Below the pieces are notes generated by a model, which saw only the letters and a program-made list of their open reading frames with translations, made no database searches and was not told the DNA's origin. Both the position numbers and the translations under genes were made by a program. Below are positions 9,201-19,100 of a stretch of 38,961 nucleotides of DNA, piece after piece. Positions within the stretch are counted from its first letter, which is position 1, and the number at the start of each line of letters is the position of its first letter. Source of the DNA: Bacteriovorax sp. (lineage in GTDB: Bacteria > Bdellovibrionota > Bacteriovoracia > Bacteriovoracales > Bacteriovoracaceae); contig JACMRM010000213.1 of assembly GCA_014376445.1 (NCBI GenBank), positions 1 through 38,961 on the forward strand. The letters are read 5' to 3'.

Positions 9201-9662
9201 ATGAAGACATTATTAGCGATTTTTCTATTAAGCCTATCGACTTTGAGTTTTGGAGACATCATCAATGTCCCACCAATACCTCCAACGAGCATGCAAGCTT
9301 TTTGTACAACTGACCTAATAGATTCATACGGATCAATCGTCAGAAGCTTTTCTGGAAATGGCCATGACATGAATGAGGCCTGCAGACAATCAGAGCAGTT
9401 TTGCAGATACGAGCTTCAAAGACATGATACTTACGGATACCGTTGTGTTACGGGAGGCGGTAGTTACCCTCGTCCACCACAACAAACAACTGAGCAATGT
9501 CGAGCTTCACGCTTTGACCCAGCTGGATTTTTTATTGAATCATACTATGGACAGGCAACCGGCCCATGGGGATCAAATGTGAAAGATCAGGCATGCAGAA
9601 ATGCTTACCAGCAATGTTCGTACGATCTTCGCGGTCGTCAGACTTGCAGAATTGATGGTTAA
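9201..9662 (+). CDS. Secreted protein with two copies of the same 4-Cys domain
   Basis: Signal peptide MKTLLAIFLLSLSTLSFG; domain A FCTTDLIDSYGSIVRSFSG..ACRQSEQFCRYELQ...YRC; domain B QCRASRFDPAGFFIESYYG...ACRNAYQQCSYDLRGRQTC. Confidence 0.85.
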   Translation: MKTLLAIFLLSLSTLSFGDIINVPPIPPTSMQAFCTTDLIDSYGSIVRSFSGNGHDMNEACRQSEQFCRYELQRHDTYGYRCVTGGGSYPRPPQQTTEQCRASRFDPAGFFIESYYGQATGPWGSNVKDQACRNAYQQCSYDLRGRQTCRIDG

Positions 9663-9692
9663 AACCAACTTTGTTCTAAGACTTATAAGACT

Positions 9693-9722
9693 TAAAAAGG
9701 CTCCTTAGGGGGCCTTTTTAAT
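9693..9722 (+). terminator. Rho-independent terminator
   Basis: AAAAAGGCTCCttagGGGGCCTTTTTAATT: imperfect hairpin with T-tract downstream of the 9201-9662 gene. Confidence 0.75.
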
Positions 9723-9782
9723 TACCAACTGTTTTACTCTTTAACAATTAAACTTCCCCCTAGAAATAGCCGATATTGGTTT

Positions 9783-10697
9783 ATGAGAATCCTTGCTGTT
9801 CTTCTTAAAATTTTTCTTCTTATTTTTTCATTCCAGACTTTTGCAGAAGATTCATGTACTGATATTTCGATCAGCACAGAAAACATGCCAAAAAATAATA
9901 ACCAGAACGAACACAACTGGTGTGTCTTCTGGACAGGTGCAGATCTTTTTTCTTATTACGAAAAAACTCCACTCTCAAGTTACGACCTGGCCTTGCAGTA
10001 TTTCAACAATGATATTGTGAGAACGGAAGAGATCAGCGATTACTCAGATAACGGCGCTAACATGTCTGCCGCTCTAATTCTCGGTCTTCAGGGAAAAGGA
10101 CTATGCCTTGAATCCCAGATAAATTTTACAGACAGCGACTGGTCAGAGTTAAGTATACTCTTTAAAAAAATAAGTTCACCGACAAAGAAGCTTTCACAGA
10201 TTATCTGTCAAAATAATCTTAAAGATACAATTCCATTTAAGAGTATTCCAAAAAATATTTTAAAAATCCTGGATAAACTTTCAGGCGACAAAAAAACTGC
10301 GGCCCTTCTTGATATCACTTGTGGAAAGCGTTTCCAGCTGGGGAAATATGGTGTTGGAAGCAGAACAATAGAGCAGTATCCGCCAGAAAAAATAGTTGAA
10401 AAATTGGATTTCTTATTATCAAAAAACAATCCTGCTTCAATCAGCTATGACTGGGATTTCATTAAAAGTAATAAAGATTACACGAAAAAAGAATCGAATC
10501 ACTCATCAACAATCATCGGCCGAAGATTTAATAAAGACATAAATGAATGTGAGTATAAAATTAAAGACAGCGCAGGTAACAGATGTCCGAAAAATTCGAT
10601 TTATGAATGTGATAAAATGCATGGAACAATCTGGGTTCCAAGAAATAATTTAATTAATAATATTTATGAAGTGAACTGGCTAGTTAGAGCGATCTAG
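9783..10697 (+). CDS. Secreted papain-like (C1 fold) hypothetical protein
   Basis: Signal peptide; NEHNWCVFWTGADLFSYY (Cys-helix like), NHSSTIIGRRF (His), CEYKIKDSAGNRC (position of the papain NSWG motif). Assignment is by motif recognition only. Confidence 0.55.
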   Translation: MRILAVLLKIFLLIFSFQTFAEDSCTDISISTENMPKNNNQNEHNWCVFWTGADLFSYYEKTPLSSYDLALQYFNNDIVRTEEISDYSDNGANMSAALILGLQGKGLCLESQINFTDSDWSELSILFKKISSPTKKLSQIICQNNLKDTIPFKSIPKNILKILDKLSGDKKTAALLDITCGKRFQLGKYGVGSRTIEQYPPEKIVEKLDFLLSKNNPASISYDWDFIKSNKDYTKKESNHSSTIIGRRFNKDINECEYKIKDSAGNRCPKNSIYECDKMHGTIWVPRNNLINNIYEVNWLVRAI

Positions 10698-10699
10698 CT

Positions 10700-11701
10700 C
10701 TAGCTTTGTCTTAAGGCCATATAAGATATGATCAACTCAAGGGCCCCGATTCGCGATTTTAAATCATCTGTATTTTCAAACTTCGGACTTAGAATAACTT
10801 CCAGCTTTTCAAGAATTTTTTTAGCTTCTTCCAGATGAAAATGAGCTTCAAGTCCTATTTTTTCGACGTATTCACTGAAAGAAACTTTCGCCACAACATC
10901 CTGCAGGTCTTCACCATTTTTAAAGCGCGCAAACAACTCTGGATGTGCGAGGAGGATTTCAAAAACAACAGAGTTTACAATGCCGTTTTTAAGGTCCAGC
11001 TCCTGGTCTTTTTGCGAATCACCTGAGTAATCCAGCGTATCGTCGATCATCTGAAAGGCCAGCCCCAAACGTCTTCCGAATTCGCGGCAAAGCTCAACAG
11101 TATCTTTATCTGCCCCACTTAAAATTGCAGGCGCCACAGAGCAATAACTCATAACTGATGATGTTTTTTTCTCGGCCACTTCGCGGATCAGTTCACGCGT
11201 ATAATTGCGCTCACTGATTAAATCCAGCTGCAACCACTCGCCTTCTGATAAATCCTTGATCACAAGAGACATCTCGCGAATCAATTCTAAATTTCCTGCA
11301 TTGGTCAGGTCCACAATCACAGAAGACAACAGGTAATCCCCGGCCAGAACTGCTTTTTTATTGCTGGAAAGAATATTTATTGAAGGAGTGCCTCTTCTCA
11401 TAGTTGCGTTATCGATAACATCATCATGAGAAAGAGAGGCGGCATGCACCAATTCAGAGGCACGCGCATAAGGTGTAATTGTCTTGAAATCGACTCTAAA
11501 TAAATGGGCCACTAAAAAAGTCAGCAGAGGACGTAGCCTTTTTCCACCTTTTAACACACTTTGAGATAATACGGCGTCGATCGCCTGATGAGCATTCACC
11601 GAGCGGATCTGTAAATCCATATTTTTTGAACTCTCGAGCGCTTCTTTTGGAAGAGCGTCGAGAAAGTCTGCAATCATTGTGGTTTCCCCTATGAAAGACA
11701 A
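10700..11701 (-). CDS. Polyprenyl (octaprenyl/heptaprenyl-type) diphosphate synthase; start may be at 11677
   Basis: GGKRLRPLL, ELVHAASLSHDDVIDNATMRRGTPS (FARM/DDxxD), FQMIDDTLDYSG (second Asp motif). Adjacent to menaquinone genes. Confidence 0.9.
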   Translation of the reverse strand: MSFIGETTMIADFLDALPKEALESSKNMDLQIRSVNAHQAIDAVLSQSVLKGGKRLRPLLTFLVAHLFRVDFKTITPYARASELVHAASLSHDDVIDNATMRRGTPSINILSSNKKAVLAGDYLLSSVIVDLTNAGNLELIREMSLVIKDLSEGEWLQLDLISERNYTRELIREVAEKKTSSVMSYCSVAPAILSGADKDTVELCREFGRRLGLAFQMIDDTLDYSGDSQKDQELDLKNGIVNSVVFEILLAHPELFARFKNGEDLQDVVAKVSFSEYVEKIGLEAHFHLEEAKKILEKLEVILSPKFENTDDLKSRIGALELIISYMALRQS

Positions 11702-11786
11702 GGTAGCATTTGATCAAATTAAAGTAAACCCAAACTTGCTATGTGCATGAAGTTTAAGGTAAAAAGATGATGAATAAAAGGAAGGA

Positions 11787-12515
11787 ATGATGACGACAAA
11801 TAGTACAAAAGATCTAGGTGACAGAAAAAAAGAATCTTACAAAATTTTTGACGAAATCGCCGGCACCTATGATGTTCTCAATCATACACTTTCAATGGGA
11901 ATTGATATCTACTGGCGCAAGAAGATATTGAAGCATCTGCCGAACAAAGAATCAATCAATGTTCTCGACCTGGCCACTGGAACAGGGGACGTACCGCTGA
12001 CGTTAATCGCAGATAAAAGAATTAAAAAAATTACCGGTATCGATCTTTCAAAAGGAATGGTGGACATTGGAATTGAAAAAGTAAAAAAGAAAGGTCTCGA
12101 TAAAAAAATATTTCTAATGCTTGGAGATGGAACAAATATTCAATCGGCCGACAACGCTTATGACTTAACAACAATCTCTTTCGGAATCAGAAATTTCTCA
12201 GATCCGCAAAAATCTCTTCACGACATCCATCGGGTGCTGAAAAAAGACGGCCGTGTGATCATCATGGAATTTTCAATTCCTGCAAACTTTATCGTAAGAA
12301 ATGTTTATTTCTTTTACTTCAGACATCTTCTTCCATTCATTGGGAATATTGTTTCAAAACATAAAGATGCTTACACTTACCTTAATAAAAGTGTCGAAGA
12401 CTTCCCTTACGGAGAGAGCTTTCTCGCACTTATGAGAAATGCAGGCTTCCAGGATTTGAAAATGATTCCGCTAACTTTTGGTATCGCAACACTTTATATC
12501 GGTGACAAAAAATAA
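11787..12515 (+). CDS. ubiE: Demethylmenaquinone methyltransferase (UbiE/MenG family)
   Basis: IFDEIAGTYDVLNHTLSMGIDIYWRKK, VLDLATGTGDVPL, TISFGIRNFSD..SLHDIHRVLKKDGRVIIMEFS. Confidence 0.95.
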   Translation: MMTTNSTKDLGDRKKESYKIFDEIAGTYDVLNHTLSMGIDIYWRKKILKHLPNKESINVLDLATGTGDVPLTLIADKRIKKITGIDLSKGMVDIGIEKVKKKGLDKKIFLMLGDGTNIQSADNAYDLTTISFGIRNFSDPQKSLHDIHRVLKKDGRVIIMEFSIPANFIVRNVYFFYFRHLLPFIGNIVSKHKDAYTYLNKSVEDFPYGESFLALMRNAGFQDLKMIPLTFGIATLYIGDKK

Positions 12516-13771
12516 TGGATGCGGAAAGTTTCTTAAAAGAGGAACTTCAAAAAATTGACTTCAGCGTAAGTCAGAAAAAATCTCTGTTCACTTTTCCTGA
12601 ATTCTCTTTAGTTGACTTGCTTCCCTACGCTGCGACTGAAGAAGTTTTTTACTTTGAATCCAAAGAAGAAGATTTTTCTTTTCTTGGTTTGGGGAAAAGT
12701 AAAATTTTGAACCCTGACGAAGTTCAGGCACACATCGAAAAACATCCCCACGAAGTTTTGGTTTATCAATCCCATTTTGAAGATGAATCTCCAAAACTGG
12801 TATATCTTCCCGAATGGTGTTTTCTTAAAACATCGGGTGTAGTTACTCTCAAACTTTACCATTCAATAGATTATAAATCGTACTCGCCTTCCAATATTAT
12901 TTTTGATACCCAGATCTGGGAGTCGTTCGTCAATCACTGGACTTCGTATGAAGAACGTCCTGAAAGTGATGAATGGAAAATGATGGTTGATCAAAGTCTC
13001 AGACTTTTCACAAAAAAAGAACTGGAGAAAATTGTTTTATCAAGAAAGAAAATTTTCAGCTACGATGAGATGATTGAAATGCCGGTGATGTTCAGAGAAC
13101 TTTACCAAGGCAATCTAAGCAGTTCGCATTTTTCAATTTTTCATCAGCTACAGTATAACCTCGCTTTTATTTCGTTTACCCCCGAGAGGCTTTTTACACT
13201 CAGAAATAAAAATCTGGAAACTATTTCGCTTGCTGGAAGTATCATGAGAGGCAAGGACGATGCTGAGGATTCAGCTCTGGAAGAAACACTGAAGAACTCT
13301 GACAAGCTGACCCGTGAGCATGAAATTGTTACAAAGGCCATTGAAGAGAAGCTCTCAGGCATTTCCGAAAAGCTTATGATCTCTGAGCTCTTTACGATGA
13401 AGCTTCCCTACATTCAGCATAGACAGGCGACGATTAAGGCCGTCTTAAAGAAGAATACCAATGTCATCAGTCTGATTGACCTGCTTCACCCCACGCCAGC
13501 TGTCGGGGGAATTCCTTTTGAAAAAGCGCGCACCAGAATTCTGGAAATAGAAAAAGAAAAACGCGGTTTTTATGCTGCTCCGGTCGGAGTGATTTCAAAA
13601 GAGTTTTCAGAGATCGTTGTGGGCATTAGATCGGCGCTGATAGAAGGTCCAATGATCACAGTATATGGCGGTGCCGGTATTGTGGCCGGTTCAATTGCGG
13701 AAGAAGAATGGATTGAAACGGGAACGAAGATGCAGCCTTTTATCAAGATAATCAATAAGAGTGTTATTTAG
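12515..13771 (+). CDS. menF: Isochorismate synthase (chorismate-binding family)
   Basis: KKELEKIVLSRKK, FISFTPERLF, SLAGSIMRGKD, LHPTPAVGGIPFEKA, AGIVAGSIAEEEWIET; start overlaps ubiE stop; menD follows. Confidence 0.92.
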   Translation: MDAESFLKEELQKIDFSVSQKKSLFTFPEFSLVDLLPYAATEEVFYFESKEEDFSFLGLGKSKILNPDEVQAHIEKHPHEVLVYQSHFEDESPKLVYLPEWCFLKTSGVVTLKLYHSIDYKSYSPSNIIFDTQIWESFVNHWTSYEERPESDEWKMMVDQSLRLFTKKELEKIVLSRKKIFSYDEMIEMPVMFRELYQGNLSSSHFSIFHQLQYNLAFISFTPERLFTLRNKNLETISLAGSIMRGKDDAEDSALEETLKNSDKLTREHEIVTKAIEEKLSGISEKLMISELFTMKLPYIQHRQATIKAVLKKNTNVISLIDLLHPTPAVGGIPFEKARTRILEIEKEKRGFYAAPVGVISKEFSEIVVGIRSALIEGPMITVYGGAGIVAGSIAEEEWIETGTKMQPFIKIINKSVI

Positions 13772-13780
13772 GGATATTTT

Positions 13781-15529
13781 ATGGAAAAATTATTATCTCA
13801 AAACATTAATCGTATCTGGTCGAGTTTGATCATTGATGAATTTTTAAAAAATGGCATCACCCAATTTTATCTTTCTCCTGGTATGAGGAATGCCCCACTT
13901 ATTGCAGCTCTTGTGCACTTTCAAAAATTTGATAAAAAATTAAATATTGTTTTGTGTATTGATGAAAGAGGCGCTTCTTACAGAGCTCTAGGATATTCAA
14001 AGGCGACAGGAAGCCCTGCGGTGCTAATCTGTACTAGTGGAACTGCGATGGCAAATTACATGCCGGCCGTTGTTGAAGCAAAAAAATCTAATCTTCCTTT
14101 AATTGTTTTATCTGCTGATCGCCCTTCTGAATTAACTTTCTGTGACGACAACCAGACAATTGATCAGACAAAATTTTTTGGAGACTTTATTCAGGGCCAG
14201 ATGGCACTTGGTGCTCCGACAGTTGAAATCAGTCCGCTGGCCATGACATCGAGTTTATCAAATCTAATTCATAAATCTTTATTCCCCCAGAAGGGACCGG
14301 TGCATTTTAACTGCGCCTTCAGAGAGCCTCTTGAAGATACAGTTGTCACGGTACCATTTGACTATCTAAACCTCGCCAAAATCCAGATTGAAAGAACAGG
14401 GCCTTCTACACGTTATGTAAATCTGGAAACCAGACCGGATAAAAATGCGATCGCAGAAATTGCAGCACTTTTAAAAAATTCTAAAACCGGACTTCTTGTT
14501 GTCGGAAGCCTGGCCCCTCATGAATCGACAGAAACAGTTGAAGAGTTTGTTAAGATTTTAAACTGGCCGACTTATTTTGATGTTTCGAGTTCACTTAAAT
14601 ATGCTTTTAATTTAAATGACGGAGCTCTTCCTACTTTTGATCATCCTGAGTTTCAGCTTGATCTGGTAAAAAATCCTCCTGAAACTGTTTTTCATATCGG
14701 TGGGCGACTGACAAGCAAGCACTACTATTCATTCTTAAAACAAGTACCGGCAATCAATCTGGTCACTTTAAACTTGAATCTTGAAAAAGAAGATCCTTCT
14801 CATCATACAAAAATCAGAATTAATGCCCATATAAACTCGACTCTTGAATCTATCATGGCAAGTTTTGATAGAATAAAACTTCCCCAAAAATTATTAAACT
14901 TAAATTTTGAATCTTTTACAAAAAGTAAAATCAAACTGATCGACGACGGACCTCTTGCATATCCTAGTATTAGCAAATCTATTATCGACAACATTCCGGA
15001 CAATTCAATTTTATACATCGGAAACTCAACAGTCGTACGTACATTCGATTCTTATTTTTCCTACGATATTAAGAAAAAAATCAAGGTTGCCACCAACCGA
15101 GGTGTAAGCGGAATTGAAGGTTTTATCGCTTCAACGGCAGGTTTCATTGATGGAGTTCAAAAAGAAGTTTATCTCATTCTTGGTGATGTCGCTTTCATTC
15201 ACGACTTAAACTCACTTTTATTTTTAAAAGATTTGAAGACTCCGATGAAAATTATTCTAGTAAATAACGATGGCGGCGGAATTTTCACTCTCCTTCCTAT
15301 TCACAAAGAAAAATCTGTTCTCGATTATATTTCAAGTCCTCACGGGCAGACTTTTAAAAAGACAGCAGAAAGTTTTGACATCGACTATGTCAAGGCCGAA
15401 AACCGTGAAGAATTTCTCTCAGGCCTTAAGGCCATGCACACTAAAACTACTCATACTATTATGGAAGTCTTCATCGATCACGAAACCAATAAAGGTGTCT
15501 ACGATCAATTAAGAACTATAAAATACTAA
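13781..15529 (+). CDS. menD: 2-succinyl-5-enolpyruvyl-6-hydroxy-3-cyclohexene-1-carboxylate synthase
   Basis: ThDP enzyme: FYLSPGMRNAPLIAAL, CIDERGASYRALGYSKATGSPAVLICTSGTAMANYMPAVVEA, LSADRPSEL, LILGDVAFIHDLNSL. Confidence 0.94.
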   Translation: MEKLLSQNINRIWSSLIIDEFLKNGITQFYLSPGMRNAPLIAALVHFQKFDKKLNIVLCIDERGASYRALGYSKATGSPAVLICTSGTAMANYMPAVVEAKKSNLPLIVLSADRPSELTFCDDNQTIDQTKFFGDFIQGQMALGAPTVEISPLAMTSSLSNLIHKSLFPQKGPVHFNCAFREPLEDTVVTVPFDYLNLAKIQIERTGPSTRYVNLETRPDKNAIAEIAALLKNSKTGLLVVGSLAPHESTETVEEFVKILNWPTYFDVSSSLKYAFNLNDGALPTFDHPEFQLDLVKNPPETVFHIGGRLTSKHYYSFLKQVPAINLVTLNLNLEKEDPSHHTKIRINAHINSTLESIMASFDRIKLPQKLLNLNFESFTKSKIKLIDDGPLAYPSISKSIIDNIPDNSILYIGNSTVVRTFDSYFSYDIKKKIKVATNRGVSGIEGFIASTAGFIDGVQKEVYLILGDVAFIHDLNSLLFLKDLKTPMKIILVNNDGGGIFTLLPIHKEKSVLDYISSPHGQTFKKTAESFDIDYVKAENREEFLSGLKAMHTKTTHTIMEVFIDHETNKGVYDQLRTIKY

Positions 15530-15539
15530 AGAAAAAATT

Positions 15540-16421
15540 ATGAAAAACTGGCTGCTTGCTATTCGCCCAAAAACTCTTTTCGCCTCTACAGCTCCAGTCT
15601 TTCTGGGACTTGCAGTGGCCTACATCGAAAATAATCATTTAATTCCAATCGTCGCCGTTCTCACTCTCCTGTGTGCATTAGTTCTGCAGATTGCCAGCAA
15701 CCTTGCCAACGATTACCTGGACGCTGTCCGAGGTGTAGATAACGAAGCACGCCTTGGCCCGACAAGAGTGACAAGCTCCGGACTAATCTCACTTACAAAA
15801 ATGAAAAATGCTTTGATACTGACTTTAGGAGTTGCTTTTTTACTTGGAATTTACCTGATGATTGTTGGAGGCCCGGTTATTATTTTTATCGGCCTTCTCT
15901 CTCTTTACTTCGCTTACGGCTACACCGGAGGCCCATTTCCTCTTTCTTATAACGGACTCGGAGAAACTGCGGCCTTCATTTTCTTTGGCCCGATCGCTGT
16001 CGTTGGTTCAAGCTACCTTCAGACTCACAACATTACTCACCTTGCTATCATTGCCGGGATGGGTCCCGGATTTATTTCTGCCTGCATCCTTGCTGTCAAC
16101 AATCTCCGCGATATTGTCTCAGACAGTGAAACAAATAAAAGAACACTCGCCGTCCGCTACGGCGAAAAATTTCAGCGCAAACTTTGTATAACGTTTATTG
16201 CACTTAGTATTTTTACCTGCCTCTACCTGATGATCACTTATCACTTCACATGGATTTTTCCGGTTATTATATTGCCATTTTTATTTCACAAGACTTGGCT
16301 GCAGATTCTCTTTCGTCCAATCGATGCCAAACTTAATCAGGCACTGGCGAGAACGGCCCAATACAATCTTATTTACTGCCTACTAACTTCTGCCGGCATG
16401 ATCTTAAGTTATAAATTATGA
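15540..16421 (+). CDS. menA: 1,4-dihydroxy-2-naphthoate polyprenyltransferase
   Basis: UbiA superfamily: WLLAIRPKTLFAS, ASNLANDYLDAVRGVDNEARLGPTRVTSSGLIS, NNLRDIVSDSETNKRTLAVRYG. Confidence 0.93.
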   Translation: MKNWLLAIRPKTLFASTAPVFLGLAVAYIENNHLIPIVAVLTLLCALVLQIASNLANDYLDAVRGVDNEARLGPTRVTSSGLISLTKMKNALILTLGVAFLLGIYLMIVGGPVIIFIGLLSLYFAYGYTGGPFPLSYNGLGETAAFIFFGPIAVVGSSYLQTHNITHLAIIAGMGPGFISACILAVNNLRDIVSDSETNKRTLAVRYGEKFQRKLCITFIALSIFTCLYLMITYHFTWIFPVIILPFLFHKTWLQILFRPIDAKLNQALARTAQYNLIYCLLTSAGMILSYKL

Positions 16422-17338
16422 TCGACATCACTTTGAGCTATGAGACACTCCATTACAAGTGGCCCGTACCGGTTCGCGGAACTCCTGTGAACGAAAACAA
16501 TTTTCTAAAAGTCACCCTGCTGGATTCTGATTATTTTATTTCAGTGCTGCCAGGATTTCATGAGGCGACGCTAGAAGAGATCACTTTTAAGCTCAGGTAT
16601 TTTTTTTCGACCTACTCTCTGGATTTTGGCCACATTGATTTTTCAAAAAAATTTTTTAATCTGGTTGAAATTGACGATTACCTCGAAGGCATTCACAGTG
16701 AAACTCTTTTTAACATTGAAGTACTACTTTTAGGAATGATCAGAAAAACTCATTCCGGCCTGTTCAACAATAATCCAGTGATGGAAAATGAACTTTATAG
16801 AGCTGCCCGCGGGACCCAGGCCTACACTCAGTCTAAATGTCTAAAAATTAAAATTGCTCCAGATTCATTGGAAAAAACTATTAAGCTGATCAATGAACTG
16901 CATAGGCTTAACAAAGAGCTTATCATTCGTCTCGACGGCAACAGACAGTTTGAGATAAATGAGATGATAGTGTTTGAAGAAAGACTCAAAAAAAATATTT
17001 TATTAGAGTCTTTTAAAAAAATCGATTATATCGAAGAACCTTTCAAAAATTTTGCAGACACTTTTTTATTTAAAAAAAGATCTGTCTTAAAAGTTGCAAT
17101 GGATGAATCATTTTCCACTTACCGACAATTATCTGCTGAAGAGTTTCCGGATGAGATCCCTGTCGTAATCAAACCATCACTTTTCGGCATAAGCTCCATT
17201 CATAATTGGATGCAAACCCATTCTAAAAAACGAGTTATAGTAAGTGGCAGTTTTGAGCACCCGACTGTTAAGATTGGGTTAACTTTCCTTGCGAGCACTC
17301 GCCCATATGAATATCATGGACTTGAAAATTTTCTTTAA
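16418..17338 (+). CDS. menC: o-succinylbenzoate synthase (enolase superfamily)
   Basis: CLKIKIAP (KxK), IRLDGNRQF, DYIEEPF, VAMDESF, VVIKPSLFGI; ATGA overlap with menA. Confidence 0.87.
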   Translation: MIDITLSYETLHYKWPVPVRGTPVNENNFLKVTLLDSDYFISVLPGFHEATLEEITFKLRYFFSTYSLDFGHIDFSKKFFNLVEIDDYLEGIHSETLFNIEVLLLGMIRKTHSGLFNNNPVMENELYRAARGTQAYTQSKCLKIKIAPDSLEKTIKLINELHRLNKELIIRLDGNRQFEINEMIVFEERLKKNILLESFKKIDYIEEPFKNFADTFLFKKRSVLKVAMDESFSTYRQLSAEEFPDEIPVVIKPSLFGISSIHNWMQTHSKKRVIVSGSFEHPTVKIGLTFLASTRPYEYHGLENFL

Positions 17339-17456
17339 AAAAACGCACTAAATTACTTTTATAATATTTTTTTTTATTCTCTTGATAGCAATCGGCAAGT
17401 ATTAATATCTTCTCCAGCTTTAAGTGTGGGAGTAGAATAATGGTAAGGAGAATGAT

Positions 17457-17651
17457 ATGAAAAAATCTGTCATCACATTAGGCTTAATTCTTACACTTGG
17501 ATCAATGGCGGTGTCATGTTCACACCAATCAACATCAGAAACGGATGCACCCGATAGATATGTAGCTTCAAAAGGCTGCCCAACTAAAGGCGAATACCAT
17601 TCTTATTTCGATGAAGTTGAAAGATGTCTGGAAAAAGAAAATCAAAAGTGA
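17457..17651 (+). CDS. Small putative lipoprotein (64 aa)
   Basis: MKKSVITLGLILTLGSMAVSC, a lipobox-type signal; SD AAGGAGAATGAT upstream. Confidence 0.75.
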   Translation: MKKSVITLGLILTLGSMAVSCSHQSTSETDAPDRYVASKGCPTKGEYHSYFDEVERCLEKENQK

Positions 17652-17690
17652 TACTTATTCCCCCATCTAAATTGATGTTACGGGGGAATC

Positions 17691-18890
17691 ATGAAGAAGC
17701 TACTTTGCTTACTTGTTTTATTATCAAGCTTACAGCCACTTAATAATGCCTGGTCATTCGATACTTCTGTCCGCGGTTTCATCGCACTTGATGCTCTTAA
17801 TTTTGAAAAAGTTTCAGGCCAAAAAGGCTCAACAGTCATTGGTATCGGTGTGCTTGATTTAAAAGTCTTCGCTGAGCAAGATGACATGGCAGCGGCCATA
17901 AAACTTAACCTCGACGGAAAACTTGATCGTCAGAACACTTTGTTTGAAGAAGCCTATGTAACATACAAAGGTGTACCTGATTTTAGATTTATTCTTGGCA
18001 AAGGAATTATTAAATTTCAAAATCTACATTGGGGTGTAATCGAAAATACTTATCAAGACGGTGGAACAATCATCGGAACGGAAAATCAAATTAGAAAACT
18101 CTCTAACAAAGCTTTTGTTTCTGCATCATACGGTGGCCGTTCAAAAGGTTTCGTCGATCAATTTACAGTTTGGGGTGACAGCACACAAATGTACTCGGAC
18201 GAAAATGGTTCTTTAACTTATGTCTCAACTGGATCAACAACAGTTAAAACCATTACTGGTTATAAAACCGAGGAAGTCGCAGCTTTCGATACAGCAAAGC
18301 AGCTAGGACTTGCCAATAAGTTTGATTTTTATTTAACAGACTCTTGGAAAGTTAACTTCGGACAAATGTATTATAAAAACAGAATGAGCTCACAAAAAGC
18401 AAACTACGGTTTTGATTTTGGTGCTAATTATGAAAGTAGTAAAATGGAATTTTGGATGGACGCTATCTATGGATTCTCTTCAAGACTTCCATACGATTCA
18501 TATACAACAAAAGTAAAAAACGAATACTTTCTTCAACTGGGAATGGAGTATTATTTAAATGAAAAATGGAGCTTGGTAGAAAACGTTGAAGGTTTATATG
18601 TTAAAGATCTACAACATACTTACACAACATTCGTTCAAGATGGTGTGACTTATAACCCAACTTCATTTCAAGCAGAGAAAAGTGGATCGACTTATAAAAT
18701 CTTTACTTACAAATTAGAAACTGGTTTAAAGTATAAAATAACTAAATCCTCTCAAGTGACTTTTGGTGGCCTTTACGAAAAGAAACAAACATCAGTAAAC
18801 GGAACTAAGGATCTTGCTTTCGTCAGAGACGTAAGAAATGCCAATGCAGATGCGTATCAGGGTTCTGCTTCTATTTCATTCTGGTTTTAG
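17691..18890 (+). CDS. Outer-membrane beta-barrel (porin-like) protein
   Basis: Signal peptide; alternating amphipathic strands; C-terminal SASISFWF ends in an aromatic residue, typical of BAM substrates. Confidence 0.72.
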   Translation: MKKLLCLLVLLSSLQPLNNAWSFDTSVRGFIALDALNFEKVSGQKGSTVIGIGVLDLKVFAEQDDMAAAIKLNLDGKLDRQNTLFEEAYVTYKGVPDFRFILGKGIIKFQNLHWGVIENTYQDGGTIIGTENQIRKLSNKAFVSASYGGRSKGFVDQFTVWGDSTQMYSDENGSLTYVSTGSTTVKTITGYKTEEVAAFDTAKQLGLANKFDFYLTDSWKVNFGQMYYKNRMSSQKANYGFDFGANYESSKMEFWMDAIYGFSSRLPYDSYTTKVKNEYFLQLGMEYYLNEKWSLVENVEGLYVKDLQHTYTTFVQDGVTYNPTSFQAEKSGSTYKIFTYKLETGLKYKITKSSQVTFGGLYEKKQTSVNGTKDLAFVRDVRNANADAYQGSASISFWF

Positions 18891-18898
18891 TGCGAGAA

Positions 18899-18921
18899 TA
18901 AATGCTCCGTTGGAGCATTTA
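18899..18921 (+). terminator. Hairpin downstream of the barrel gene (weak terminator)
   Basis: TAAATGCTCCgttGGAGCATTTA: perfect 10-bp inverted repeat, but little T-tract. Confidence 0.5.
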
Positions 18922-19100
18922 TATTAAGCTTTAAACACTTAACAATCAGTAAGTTGCACGAAAGTTCGAACACTCTACGCAATTATTATATAGTCTATAA
19001 ACTTTTCCCACCCCATTGCCGTTTTGACACCATAAAGATATTTCCTACCCGGAGATCTGTTTAGACAAAAAAATTCGTGTGCGGCCGGGGGGCTTCTACA

